Shown: one piece after another, positions 12,763-25,878 of the stretch
Layout: the number at the start of each line of letters is the position of its first letter
Position numbering within the stretch: position 1 is the stretch's first letter
NCBI RefSeq assembly: GCF_932276165.1
Contig: NC_063987.1
Location: forward strand, 372,001-436,000
DNA: 64,000 nucleotides
Reading direction: 5' to 3'
Origin: Plutella xylostella
Taxonomy: Eukaryota; Arthropoda; Insecta; Lepidoptera; Plutellidae
The notes under the pieces: model-generated
What the model was told of the DNA's origin: nothing
What the model saw: only the letters and a program-made list of their open reading frames with translations
Database searches by the model: none
Position numbers and translations under genes: made by a program

Positions 12763-13312
12763 GGGTGAATTCGTCCAAACATCACGTTACACGAGAATAA
12801 CTATACCGGAATTAAAATTATACGCGAGTAAATATCTAGGATAAGTACATTTGCATTCTACCAAGTTATACCATGATTAAATTGAATGAACGAGGAACGA
12901 AACTGTAATGCAACTAAAATAAAAATAGCTGCGTTTCAAAGCATGCAATAGAAATGACATGCCAACTTAGTTTGAATGGATTATAAAAGTATGAAATTGT
13001 TTATGTTTTAATATTTTATTCGCTGTTGTTATTCTGAGACTTTGCCTTTTAACGTACTTTTGTTTATGTTTTGACAGATGTGTTTATATGTCATTATGAC
13101 GGTTTTCTAATCAGCTGATGTGCTGCCGCCATTACAAAATTACTCTCGGATAAGCTCGTTACACGGTCAATTTTGGCGGTATAACATTTTATTCTTGGGA
13201 TAAGCTAGTTATCTTGGTTTCAGGTTTGGTAGAATGCAAAATCTGCTTACTCGCGAGTAACTGGTACTTTACTCGTGAGTAAAAAGTTACACGACGTTGG
13301 CCGAATCCGCCC
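12763..13312. mobile_element. 550-bp MITE with long inverted ends and TTA duplication, copy A
   Basis: The left end GGGTGAATTCGTCCAAAC aligns with the inverse of the right end (GGGCGGATTCGGCCAAC), and the similarity continues inward for about 100 bases, ending with a shared TTTGCATTCTACCAA block. TTA flanks both sides (12760-12762, 13313-13315), the usual target duplication of PIF/Harbinger transposons. Palindromes such as TACTCGCGAGTA repeat near the right end. No transposase. Confidence 0.7.
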
Positions 13313-15760
13313 TTAGCCGGTTAAACTCCATACGAAGTAGTTCCTTGTATCTAAGTGAATTGAAGTGAACTTTTTATCTAAATTTTTCTCGAAGTCAGCG
13401 TATGTTACGAAACAAATTAATACGTACTTCAATGCGTTCATTTAATATATTTAAAATGCACTTCAGAATGCGTCCTCGCGAACTTTTTGTCAAACTCTTT
13501 TTGTTATAAAAGTGGTCCCGAGGGACGACGGGAACAAACAATTTGATTAATTAGTCCATTACAATAACCGGTGACATCTCACCCCTTTGGTTCAACCATG
13601 AACCGTGACTGAAGGGCCCTCATAGCAGACTACTATCAATAAGTAGATACCTACCTAACCTATACACAAAAACAGAGCACAATAACATCATTGATTCTAG
13701 AATAAAATAATAAAGCTACAAACGGCGGTCTTATCCGTAAAAAGTATTTATTCCAGAAAACCTTTTATATAGTAAGTACATATTATTTAACTGCTAGCAC
13801 AAGAGGTACGCTGAAGCATTTACAACGGTTAATATGTTTACGGTATTGTGAAAAAATTACTATTAAAAATGTATTAAATTCAACAATGCAACTATTAATA
13901 ATTATAAAATTTGCTATAATTCCAAACCGTCCACGTTTAAACGAATGAAGCGGGGCACCTCTTGACGGTGTTCGCAAATTAATATTAATGAATTTCATCG
14001 TTCCGGGGCGCAGACAAAACATCCCCAATTTACAAGTCCAGGATCCGCCCGCCCGCCCCGCGCCGCCCGCCCGCCCTAGGGCCTATTAGGCCGCCCTCAT
14101 AGCCGCGCCGTGATATAGGGCTCTATTCTGGAAATAAAGCTCGCTTATAATTCGTGCAAGTCGTTTACGACTTATGTTTTGTAATTTTTCACATCGATTG
14201 ATAACATATTTTTTTTATATCCTACAGCAAACTTACTGAATTCTCAACTTTCAGAGTGTTTCACATGCAAAACTGTCAAACTGTCATCCTACAAGAGGCG
14301 ACTTTTCTCTACAAGAGGCGACTCTTTCAGGAGATATATGTATTCTGATTCAGATAGGTATTTATATATTTGTAATGCATCATAACTAAATGTTTAATAC
14401 TTAGAACCTGCATTATTTTTTTGTAACAATATTCTCATCCGACATTTTATTCTCTACAAAATCTCTATGAGTTGCTAGAATAGTCCACCGGCAGATACTC
14501 TATAATAAACCCTTCGTGCGCGCACATTCTTCAAGGGACGCTAAAATGACACGTTATTTTTATAATTACACAGAGGGGACGAGCGCGGGGGCGTCCCACG
14601 ATCCCATTGTTAGACAAATTGTGATGTCGGTCGACTGTGCCACCTTTATTTTGTTGAACCCTAACGTTTATACTTTAGACAAGTTGTCTTTGATCCTATC
14701 TAAACGTACTAACTAACATATTTTATGTAAGAATCTTTGTTTTTGTTCAAGAAACTGTAGAGAAATTTATGTTTTTTGAATTTTCGTATTTTCCGGTCAA
14801 AATTAAACCTTGTACCGACAATGGGCGGTCGAAATAAAGTTACAAAACACCCCCCTTCACCCTGAACAAACCTGTAAAGTATCTGAAAGACGTTTCACTT
14901 GATTCAGTGAACAAAGGTTGCGTGCGCTATCAGTGCGGCGGCGATTGTTCGCGACCACTGGAGGGACTAACCGAATGTTTCCAACCTCTGCCTCGAGACG
15001 GCACCATTGTTCCACCACCCCTGGAACTGATTGCAACAACGACGTTTAAAAAAAAACTGTTTTTATTCTTTCTTTTTTTAAATAAGCCTGGCTGTTTTAC
15101 GCGTTTCTACCACGGATTAAACACACTGAAGTAAAGAGGTCGAATGGATTCAATTAAATCTTTATTTCTCAGAATACTGCGCCGCTAAATAGTTTCATCA
15201 GAAGAGGAAATTTACATCTCCGAATAAACGATAGCCTATAATCATTTAGCGTGTCCACACTGACAACATCACACGGCTCGGGAGCCAGATTAGTCCGGCG
15301 ACAGACAGATAGAACGACAGACACCAATAACTGTTGGGAAAACGAAAACATTCCTCCGCCTGTCATCGGGATCTCAGAACATGTTTTCTACAAGCTCATC
15401 GCGGCTTTTCATTAGAAAAATGCTTTCGGGGAAAAGCCGAGATGTCAAATAACGAAATATACAAAGATTCCTGTAAAGTCATTTGTCAACTTGTCGCGCG
15501 ACTGGTTGGCGGACTGGTCGCCCACGAACATTCGGGCTTCGTATCATTAGTGAGGACATTTTTCGACAAATACAACGTTTTATATTGATCATCAAAGCTT
15601 TCATGGTGTTTGACTTAAATACACCTACAAGTTACCTAATTCAATTTTACCAAACCTAATATGATAAATCTATTCTATAGTAGGAGAGTCAGACAGTGAC
15701 TTTCGCATTTATAATATTAGTTAGGATTAGACACCTTCTATTTGTCGTCTTTTATTTTAT

Positions 15761-15963
15761 ACTAGCTGTCCCCACGCGCTTCGCTTCGCCTTAAAAAGTT
15801 TTCCCGTGGGAATTCCGGGATAAAAAGTAGCCTATGTTCTTTCCCAGGGTCTAGACCGTATGTATACCAAATTTCATTCAAATCCGTTCAGCGGTTTTGG
15901 CGTGAAAGAGTAACAGACAGACAGACAGACAGACACAGTTACTTTCGCATTTATAATATTATA
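15761..15963 (+). repeat. Common lepidopteran interspersed repeat, copy A
   Basis: Begins ACTAGCTGTCCCCACGCG, contains CGGGATAAAAAGTAGCCTATG and the AAATTTCATTCAAATCCGTT block, runs through a CAGA tandem tract and ends in TTCGCATTTATAATATTATA. This layout is very frequent in moth and butterfly genomes. Its class is not settled from the sequence alone. Further copies are at 22547, 37033/38203 (inverse) and 62411, with a stub at 24018. Confidence 0.75.
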
Positions 15964-16059
15964 TAGTTAGGATTAGTTAGGATATACGGTGTAAATAAGT
16001 AGGTACAGGCTGACAATAATGAGCGACACCACGTCAGTAAGTTCCTATGTTAGTAACTA

Positions 16060-16522
16060 CAATAAATTTTAATAATTTATTTATTTATTTATTTTATTTA
16101 TTTTTTATTATAGGAAAACTTACAGCTAATTTATTTTACATAAGAATTTTAAAATAGTTACAGATAGCCAATTACAAGTTTTCACTTATATGTTACAGAC
16201 AAGTAAAAAGATAATTGCTCCAGTTAATCAGTGGTCTCAAATTAATTAATAATGTTAATCATTACTTATTTATTTCAATAACAGAAGAGCTGAAATGCTC
16301 CGTTATACTATAATTAATTGATCTTACATGACTACAAAATAGATCCAAATCAAAAGTATCGGCTAACTTATTGAATCCGCTTGATGCTCTCAGGAGAAAT
16401 GAATTTAGCCTATAGTTCGTGCCAGCAAATGGTACATATAATAAGGAGTTACGCAAGTTCCTGCGGGGTATTGCCAGATGCAGCATTTGAAGTAGCTCCG
16501 GGCAGTCAATGCCAAAAAACAA
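16060..16522 (-). pseudogene. 5'-truncated LINE, ORF2 C-terminus and A-rich tail, copy A
   Basis: On the minus strand from 16522, an 86-codon frame contains PRRNLRNSLLYVPFAGTNY and FNKLADTFDLDLF, which resembles the C-terminal tail of jockey/CR1-type LINE ORF2 proteins (after the reverse transcriptase). It closes at 16262 and is followed by an untranslated region and an AAATAAATAA-type tail at 16075-16110. No reverse transcriptase remains, so it is a dead 5'-truncated insertion. Confidence 0.65.
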
Positions 16523-17635
16523 ACTGTGACATGAACCAATAAATTAATTCGTTAATAAAATGTTACTGTATTGGTCAGTTGGGATTAACAATGTTTCCAT
16601 TATTGTCTCCGATGTTCACCTTAGTTTTTCGTGGAAAGATTACAAGAAAAATATTCATAGGTAGGTACTTATGAAAAAATTTTTGTGACGCTATGTCAGT
16701 CTCCACGTAAATGAATGATTTCTACTTAGAAACCCACTAAAGCATTGACATAATAATATAAATTGCTCACTAAAGGTTCTATATGGTATCATGGTAGTTC
16801 AAATACGAATACTATCCAACAGCAACAGCCATGCCATCTCAATCGCAAGTTGGCGGTAGAGTCACGTCGCCATAACGACAATAAAAACTAGATATTCGGC
16901 AAATATCCGGCGGCGGATGAAAGCACAAGACCAGTAGCTCCGATACCGCTCCAGCCTCCATTTCCTTACTTTTAGTGCTCATTAGCTAATTAAATAATGT
17001 ATGTAAATGTCGCATGTATCCACTCTGGTGGCGGCCGCTTAAGGCGCGTGCTTTAAATATTTATGCTAATACAAGTTGTGGGTGGTCTCGCAGGTGCGGA
17101 TATCACGTATAGGCCTTAACACCTACGGCTGCATACCCTTAGTGCTAAGGGAATAAGGGTTAGAGTTGTTACTGTAGCGGTCGGATCAATTGTTTCATTG
17201 GAAGAAGATAGCCGTCGGATCGGAAGCGGCGATCATGAATGAATCACTTAATTTAATCTATTGTCTCATCGCTTGGCAGAGTTCAGTATAAGGTACTCGT
17301 ATACTTACTTAAGTAGTGTTTGCATGGTAAGTCATATTGAATTAACGGACAAACAATTGCAATAAAATATGATAGTATGTTTGACTAATAAATGTTTCTA
17401 GATGGCAGTTAGAACTAGGGTATTTAAAATTTCTTTGACCGAGTGTTTTCGCGTGCCCCAGCCTCCAACGCACAGTCGCAAATTAACCATCAACAAGTCA
17501 GTCTCCTCCGGGCTTCTCGCAAAAACAATTAACAGAGTGCAGGCTCGTTAATTAGCAGTTTAAAAGTTTTACAATAAAATTAACGACACGCGGCCCGCAT
17601 TCCGCGCGCGATGACCGGCGAGCGACTCCCGCGCA

Positions 17636-17774
17636 GGGGGTCACTCTATACTACAGAATATACGAACGAACGAGAGCTGTCGTGCAATTGGCATGTTTAA
17701 TACAACGAGATAGAGTCGTGGCTAATGCAGCAGCGCTAAGAAACTTAGTTTTTCGTCATATAGAGTGACCCCCC
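17636..17774. repeat. Small TIR element, copy B
   Basis: Duplicate of the element at 10850-10988, carried by the tandem duplication. Confidence 0.6.
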
Positions 17775-18636
17775 CCAAGGTGGAGTCAGAGAGCTTTTTG
17801 TCTAATTTTCCTGCTATTGCTTTAGATTGCAACGGGATCTAACTAATGACTAAACTTGTTACCTATGCCTGTGTGGGCTTACTATTGAAAAAACCAGAAG
17901 AAGTCACTGCTCCTGGCAGATTTAAAGTATTTAATAGTAGTAGGATAATGAGACCAACTATATCGTGTATTTTTACTAAAATCCAAAACCTGAAACCAAA
18001 GATGTAGACGGACAAAGAATACTAAAGATTTTTACGGAATTCCCGCTTTAAACATTGAGACTCGCGCGCGAAATCTGTCCCTATACTTAAATGGAAATTA
18101 AACACCTATTGCTATAAAACACACTTCGTTTACAAACACGACTCTACACAGGACTCAGCTGTAGCACTGCCTAGAGTCCACATCCTCAGGCGACGGAGGG
18201 GCAGGGAAGCGCGCGGAGGGAGGTGCTAATTAGAGATCCGCAGGAGTGCAATTAAAATATACCCGAGGAGATAACGTGTAGCTGCCTCAGAGGTGTGCGG
18301 AATGCGGGAGGTACTAGTATTGACTAGCAGAGGAAACTGCCGCAATTGGTGGATACTGGTAAAGAGGATCTATTTAAATTTAAAGATATTAGAGAAGGTA
18401 GGTAGGTATTATAGTTGCTAATAATTAATAATAATAATAATATTTATTTATTATCAGACAAGAAGTCCGTAGTAGTTAATTGTGGATGATATCTGATTTA
18501 ATCTGAGTCATAGTACCTAAATCATACTATGAATTTCTTACTGTTTTAAATAAGCTACAACTCGAATAATTAAAATGCGTAACAAAAAAATGGACCACTT
18601 CAGGATAGCTGTGATCTATGATATGTTCAATATTCT

Positions 18637-18787
18637 AACCCCCTTATTCATAGAAAAGTTACAATACGTTTTAACTAATAAACTGTTTTGTCCCTCTCTG
18701 TCAAAGAACAAATTGATCTTTGTCGGAGAGGGACAAAACAGTTTATTAGTTAAAACGTATTGTAACTTCTCTATGAATAAGGGGGTA
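18637..18787. repeat. Palindromic MITE hairpin, copy B
   Basis: Duplicate of 11851-12001 within the second tandem unit. Confidence 0.8.
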
Positions 18788-19095
18788 TGTCTTTAATCGA
18801 ATATCAGTATAAGTAAATCAAATAATAAATATCTTATTAAAATACAATAGGTAGGTACTGGTATAATCTACGAAACGTTTAGTGGCAAGTAGATTCGTGA
18901 ACTATCACCATCACAGTAATAGCCTTAGCCGAGTCACCGAAGGATTCTGTATAGGTACAATACCTATACCATGTTGGTACCAGAATGACAATAATAGCTG
19001 CACAATTCGGCCAATTATCTAGGTCGGTTCCAGAGCTACTCATAACTGACCACAACTACTCATATGACACAAGTACATCTAGGTATACACCATTA

Positions 19096-19231
19096 TACAG
19101 GGTGTTGCAACGAGGGTAGCCAAAACGGGGTAACTAATTCTGTCATTCTGAAAAACTTTTGTTCTACGACATTCTACCTCCTCTGAGTCGCTTCCTTTGC
19201 GCTTACTATAACATTTATGCAACACCCTGTA
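19096..19231. repeat. Mariner-type MITE, copy B
   Basis: Duplicate of 12310-12445 within the second tandem unit. Confidence 0.8.
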
Positions 19232-19548
19232 TATGTATGTAGTATTTGTGTGTGTGTGTGTGTGTGTGATTGTGTGTGTGACCGCAGATCCATCACATAG
19301 CGGCGATCTGTGGGAGATGCCTCGTGGAGCAGCGGGAAATGGGAATGGAATGTTCAGCCATTGACAGTTGTAGCTACAACTATTTAGGCTATACACTTCT
19401 GTTGACCGGGTGTTATGGTTACTGCGTCTTTGATTGTACTATAGGTTTCCTAGGTTCTACCTCCTTTTTTAACGAAAATCAAAAAATATTACAGTCAATT
19501 AACCTTTTGCATCGCGAATATTTATTGTCTCTGATATTACGGGATTTA

Positions 19549-20098
19549 GGGTGAATTCGTCCAAACATCACGTTACACGAGAATAACTATACCGGAATTA
19601 AAATTATACGCGAGTAAATATCTAGGATAAGTACATTTGCATTCTACCAAGTTATACCATGATTAAATTGAATGAACGAGGAACGAAACTGTAATGCAAC
19701 TAAAATAAAAATAGCTGCGTTTCAAAGCATGCAATAGAAATGACATGCCAACTTAGTTTGAATGGATTATAAAAGTATGAAATTGTTTATGTTTTAATAT
19801 TTTATTCGCTGTTGTTATTCTGAGACTTTGCCTTTTAACGTACTTTTGTTTATGTTTTGACAGATGTGTTTATATGTCATTATGACGGTTTTCTAATCAG
19901 CTGATGTGCTGCCGCCATTACAAAATTACTCTCGGATAAGCTCGTTACACGGTCAATTTTGGCGGTATAACATTTTATTCTTGGGATAAGCTAGTTATCT
20001 TGGTTTCAGGTTTGGTAGAATGCAAAATCTGCTTACTCGCGAGTAACTGGTACTTTACTCGTGAGTAAAAAGTTACACGACGTTGGCCGAATCCGCCC
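19549..20098. mobile_element. 550-bp MITE with TTA duplication, copy B
   Basis: Duplicate of 12763-13312 within the second tandem unit. Confidence 0.7.
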
Positions 20099-22546
20099 TT
20101 AGCCGGTTAAACTCCATACGAAGTAGTTCCTTGTATCTAAGTGAATTGAAGTGAACTTTTTATCTAAATTTTTCTCGAAGTCAGCGTATGTTACGAAACA
20201 AATTAATACGTACTTCAATGCGTTCATTTAATATATTTAAAATGCACTTCAGAATGCGTCCTCGCGAACTTTTTGTCAAACTCTTTTTGTTATAAAAGTG
20301 GTCCCGAGGGACGACGGGAACAAACAATTTGATTAATTAGTCCATTACAATAACCGGTGACATCTCACCCCTTTGGTTCAACCATGAACCGTGACTGAAG
20401 GGCCCTCATAGCAGACTACTATCAATAAGTAGATACCTACCTAACCTATACACAAAAACAGAGCACAATAACATCATTGATTCTAGAATAAAATAATAAA
20501 GCTACAAACGGCGGTCTTATCCGTAAAAAGTATTTATTCCAGAAAACCTTTTATATAGTAAGTACATATTATTTAACTGCTAGCACAAGAGGTACGCTGA
20601 AGCATTTACAACGGTTAATATGTTTACGGTATTGTGAAAAAATTACTATTAAAAATGTATTAAATTCAACAATGCAACTATTAATAATTATAAAATTTGC
20701 TATAATTCCAAACCGTCCACGTTTAAACGAATGAAGCGGGGCACCTCTTGACGGTGTTCGCAAATTAATATTAATGAATTTCATCGTTCCGGGGCGCAGA
20801 CAAAACATCCCCAATTTACAAGTCCAGGATCCGCCCGCCCGCCCCGCGCCGCCCGCCCGCCCTAGGGCCTATTAGGCCGCCCTCATAGCCGCGCCGTGAT
20901 ATAGGGCTCTATTCTGGAAATAAAGCTCGCTTATAATTCGTGCAAGTCGTTTACGACTTATGTTTTGTAATTTTTCACATCGATTGATAACATATTTTTT
21001 TTATATCCTACAGCAAACTTACTGAATTCTCAACTTTCAGAGTGTTTCACATGCAAAACTGTCAAACTGTCATCCTACAAGAGGCGACTTTTCTCTACAA
21101 GAGGCGACTCTTTCAGGAGATATATGTATTCTGATTCAGATAGGTATTTATATATTTGTAATGCATCATAACTAAATGTTTAATACTTAGAACCTGCATT
21201 ATTTTTTTGTAACAATATTCTCATCCGACATTTTATTCTCTACAAAATCTCTATGAGTTGCTAGAATAGTCCACCGGCAGATACTCTATAATAAACCCTT
21301 CGTGCGCGCACATTCTTCAAGGGACGCTAAAATGACACGTTATTTTTATAATTACACAGAGGGGACGAGCGCGGGGGCGTCCCACGATCCCATTGTTAGA
21401 CAAATTGTGATGTCGGTCGACTGTGCCACCTTTATTTTGTTGAACCCTAACGTTTATACTTTAGACAAGTTGTCTTTGATCCTATCTAAACGTACTAACT
21501 AACATATTTTATGTAAGAATCTTTGTTTTTGTTCAAGAAACTGTAGAGAAATTTATGTTTTTTGAATTTTCGTATTTTCCGGTCAAAATTAAACCTTGTA
21601 CCGACAATGGGCGGTCGAAATAAAGTTACAAAACACCCCCCTTCACCCTGAACAAACCTGTAAAGTATCTGAAAGACGTTTCACTTGATTCAGTGAACAA
21701 AGGTTGCGTGCGCTATCAGTGCGGCGGCGATTGTTCGCGACCACTGGAGGGACTAACCGAATGTTTCCAACCTCTGCCTCGAGACGGCACCATTGTTCCA
21801 CCACCCCTGGAACTGATTGCAACAACGACGTTTAAAAAAAAACTGTTTTTATTCTTTCTTTTTTTAAATAAGCCTGGCTGTTTTACGCGTTTCTACCACG
21901 GATTAAACACACTGAAGTAAAGAGGTCGAATGGATTCAATTAAATCTTTATTTCTCAGAATACTGCGCCGCTAAATAGTTTCATCAGAAGAGGAAATTTA
22001 CATCTCCGAATAAACGATAGCCTATAATCATTTAGCGTGTCCACACTGACAACATCACACGGCTCGGGAGCCAGATTAGTCCGGCGACAGACAGATAGAA
22101 CGACAGACACCAATAACTGTTGGGAAAACGAAAACATTCCTCCGCCTGTCATCGGGATCTCAGAACATGTTTTCTACAAGCTCATCGCGGCTTTTCATTA
22201 GAAAAATGCTTTCGGGGAAAAGCCGAGATGTCAAATAACGAAATATACAAAGATTCCTGTAAAGTCATTTGTCAACTTGTCGCGCGACTGGTTGGCGGAC
22301 TGGTCGCCCACGAACATTCGGGCTTCGTATCATTAGTGAGGACATTTTTCGACAAATACAACGTTTTATATTGATCATCAAAGCTTTCATGGTGTTTGAC
22401 TTAAATACACCTACAAGTTACCTAATTCAATTTTACCAAACCTAATATGATAAATCTATTCTATAGTAGGAGAGTCAGACAGTGACTTTCGCATTTATAA
22501 TATTAGTTAGGATTAGACACCTTCTATTTGTCGTCTTTTATTTTAT

Positions 22547-22749
22547 ACTAGCTGTCCCCACGCGCTTCGCTTCGCCTTAAAAAGTTTTCCCGTGGGAATT
22601 CCGGGATAAAAAGTAGCCTATGTTCTTTCCCAGGGTCTAGACCGTATGTATACCAAATTTCATTCAAATCCGTTCAGCGGTTTTGGCGTGAAAGAGTAAC
22701 AGACAGACAGACAGACAGACACAGTTACTTTCGCATTTATAATATTATA
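22547..22749 (+). repeat. Common lepidopteran interspersed repeat, copy B
   Basis: Duplicate of 15761-15963 within the second tandem unit. Confidence 0.75.
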
Positions 22750-22845
22750 TAGTTAGGATTAGTTAGGATATACGGTGTAAATAAGTAGGTACAGGCTGAC
22801 AATAATGAGCGACACCACGTCAGTAAGTTCCTATGTTAGTAACTA

Positions 22846-23308
22846 CAATAAATTTTAATAATTTATTTATTTATTTATTTTATTTATTTTTTATTATAGG
22901 AAAACTTACAGCTAATTTATTTTACATAAGAATTTTAAAATAGTTACAGATAGCCAATTACAAGTTTTCACTTATATGTTACAGACAAGTAAAAAGATAA
23001 TTGCTCCAGTTAATCAGTGGTCTCAAATTAATTAATAATGTTAATCATTACTTATTTATTTCAATAACAGAAGAGCTGAAATGCTCCGTTATACTATAAT
23101 TAATTGATCTTACATGACTACAAAATAGATCCAAATCAAAAGTATCGGCTAACTTATTGAATCCGCTTGATGCTCTCAGGAGAAATGAATTTAGCCTATA
23201 GTTCGTGCCAGCAAATGGTACATATAATAAGGAGTTACGCAAGTTCCTGCGGGGTATTGCCAGATGCAGCATTTGAAGTAGCTCCGGGCAGTCAATGCCA
23301 AAAAACAA
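22846..23308 (-). pseudogene. 5'-truncated LINE, copy B
   Basis: Duplicate of 16060-16522 within the second tandem unit. Confidence 0.65.
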
Positions 23309-23402
23309 ACTGTGACATGAACCAATAAATTAATTCGTTAATAAAATGTTACTGTATTGGTCAGTTGGGATTAACAATGTTTCCATTATTGTCTCCGATG
23401 TT

Positions 23403-25101
23403 CCGCGAAGCGCCGGCAGATGGCGTACGAGGAACTGTCGCCAACGACTGCTGACATTCTTTTTGTAAACAATGGAAATTCGATGAATTAGATAACTGAG
23501 CTTTATCGTGATATTTATCTCATTTATTTCATACAGGAATTGACGAAAATATTTTTGTGAAAAGGAAACTGTTTACTACATAAAACAAGAATTACCTACT
23601 TATAATTGAACTTTGTGTTATATCGATCGTTATGCTTGGCTAACACGTAAACTATACTTAAGTAGGTAAATATTGTAACATTTAGCTAAATTCATAGTTA
23701 TAAGAAAAAAGTGTCCTAACGGATCACATAAAAAATTGCCTACTACTACTAAATGTTTTTGTCAGTTCTAGAAAATATGCCACTATGTAGTAATATTTTA
23801 GTGGGATCATTAGCCTTTCCTGGAAATTTGGGACTGTTCTGTTTACCGATTCCGTTAAATAAACAATCGCTTAAAGTTGGTAGCGCGATTGATTAATTTA
23901 TAAAAGGATTAGTTAGTTAGTTTGGTAGGTAATTATACCATCAATATGTGCGATAAAGCGAGAGTAATTTAATTTTACTGAGGTTAGTTTCAGATGCGGA
24001 GGATGTTATTATTTATTACACTAGCTGTTTCCCGCTAGCTTCGCTTTGCCCTAAATGAATATTTCTTCAAGAAGTCTTAACCTACGCTGTCAGTGTCACG
24101 TGTCAAAAATGTATAAAGGTTTTTATAGATTTTGCAATGCCGTAATTAATCTGATCTATGTTATCAGATACAGATATTTAGATGACTATATAAACAGTTT
24201 TTAACATTTACATATAGCAAAGGATATTTAAGTAGTAGATAGTTAATATGGCAATACAATTTATAATGAGGAGACAGGATGAGAGTCTCCGAGTGGTTTG
24301 TAAGTTTTGTAACAGGAGCCGCGGCGGCTGCGTCGTTCCGAGAAATAGTTCACTAAGAATATGATTTCCTCCTTGCCTTGTCGTGGTCACCACACAAGGG
24401 ATTATTCCTAGCTGATCATCTGAGACTTTAGTATTTTGTATTTTGTCAAAAATATATTTACCAAATAAGACATCGGCTGAGCTTAAGTAGAACAAATGTT
24501 TTTTTTAAATATATTTTATTCCCAATTTAATTAAATATAATGAGTATTGCGCAATAATTGATAAGTCAGTAGTAAATAATAAAAAAAACTTTTACTTCTT
24601 ACCTATGTTCACAGTTGAATAAAAATAAAAAAATATAAATTATTTATTTATTTAATAACTTAAACCTATCTTTATATATATTTTTATAATAAACGTAAAG
24701 GCAACATCGTTCCCCCCGGCCGCGGCACGAGTGTGTAACGTGATCGCGGGAAGTGAGCAATTAACGAGACGGCCACGGCGGGCTCCACATGTCAATGTGA
24801 ATGTGACCGCCATTTCATATGCTATTCCAATGAATCATATGAATCTCGAATGTTTTTGTCCTTTGATACATGAATAAACATAATCTGCAGTAGTTAGGTG
24901 GATAAAATATATATTAGTATCAAATATCTTTCGCCATTTCTTTCCTCCTTACGGGGCCTTTGTGAAATGGTGGTAGATTATGACTTTTGACAAGTAATTC
25001 TAATATTCTACGTCGAAAAAATAAACGATTTCATTTCATTCATTTCATAATAAATAAATAAAAAAAATAAAAATAATGGTAAAGGTATTACATGATTATT
25101 A
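23403..25101. other. Non-coding with repeat tails
   Basis: Unique AT-rich DNA. A 40-bp stub of the common lepidopteran repeat (ACACTAGCTGTTTCCCGC) begins at 24018. From about 24930 to 25080 a GAAATGGTGGTAGATTATGA stretch with an ATTTCATTTCATTC and AAATAAATAA tail looks like the 3' end of a retroposon. No gene seen. Confidence 0.5.
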
Positions 25102-25424
25102 CACTGCCGGGCAATGAAATAGTTCCACCCACAAAATGCCGACAAACACCTTAATATCTCCTAAGATATAGAACCTAGATTCATGAATTAAAAAGTTTAA
25201 TGAAATATAGTTTATTATGCAAACATTTTTAAATGCAAACTCTTTTTAATAGTGTTATTTTCGAAGCCATGGACAAAACAAGATAAGAAGCAAAATTTTC
25301 GGGTTTGAAAGTTTAGGAAAACATTTGCTTCGTTTTTAGTTTTGCTTTTTATTTCATTCTTTTTTTTGTCGTTGTGAAATAATTATGAAATTGTAAATTC
25401 TTGCGGCTCTCGTACCCATAAATC

Positions 25425-25878
25425 ATGCCTGTATCACGCGAGGATTGTACGAGAATCATCACCATGGTGGACATGGGAACCAGTCAAAGAAATGCGGCAA
25501 GAATAATGGGCGTGACTCATACTACTGTACGACGAGTGATCTAAAGGTTTAGGGAGACTGGATTAAACCTGAGAAGACCAGGTACTGGCAAGTCAAGGTG
25601 CACAACAGTCCGAAAAGATCGATTCACTGCGGAAATCATGTTAAGAAATCGACATCAGACGGGAGTAGCCGTTCAACAACAACTTCTACAAGTTCGAAGG
25701 GAGCCAATAAGCAAGTGGACAGTCAGGAGACGTCTTGCCGAAAGAAGATTAAAGCATTACAAGCCAGCAAATGGCCCGAAACTGGAACGGCATCATAAAG
25801 TTGCCCGATTGCGATACGCCCGTAATCATACAGAATGGAGTGAGGACGAATGGGGCAGAGTGATGTTCTCAGATGAGT
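25425..25878 (+). pseudogene. Tc1 transposase, N-terminal part
   Basis: From the ATG at 25425 the frame shows a helix-turn-helix (GTSQRNAARIMGVTHTTVRR), interrupted by an in-frame TAA at 25542-25544. It continues with a second DNA-binding region containing the RRPGTGKSR stretch, and ends at FSDE, which carries the first catalytic aspartate of the DDE domain. The reading frame is cut here by the LTR element inserted at 25879. In the intact family this protein binds the terminal repeats and cuts and joins DNA. The early stop alone would abolish function. Confidence 0.88.

Larger units (their letters stand above)
9831..16616. repeat. Tandem duplication unit, copy A (6786 bp)
   Basis: The sequence from 9831 recurs at 16617 with a constant offset of 6786 bases through 23402. 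Every short open frame, MITE and microsatellite, including an 11-unit TG run, keeps the same offset, so no indel separates the copies, and I noticed no base difference. Only one base of shared sequence is present at the junctions, so the event did not need long flanking homology. The unit itself holds no supported host gene: it carries MITEs, a LINE 3' end and otherwise unique DNA, with a GC-rich patch at 14040-14115. Confidence 0.95.
16617..23402. repeat. Tandem duplication unit, copy B (6786 bp)
   Basis: Second head-to-tail copy of 9831-16616. After 23403 the sequence departs from copy A. Apparent identity with no microsatellite slippage means either very recent duplication or an assembly duplication, for example an unresolved haplotype or a repeated read tile. 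Confidence 0.95.

Noticed and set aside
12293..12768. Overlapping frames of 105 and 76 codons in the duplication
   Set aside because: They cross a TACAGGG MITE and a TG microsatellite, and being present twice only reflects the duplication.
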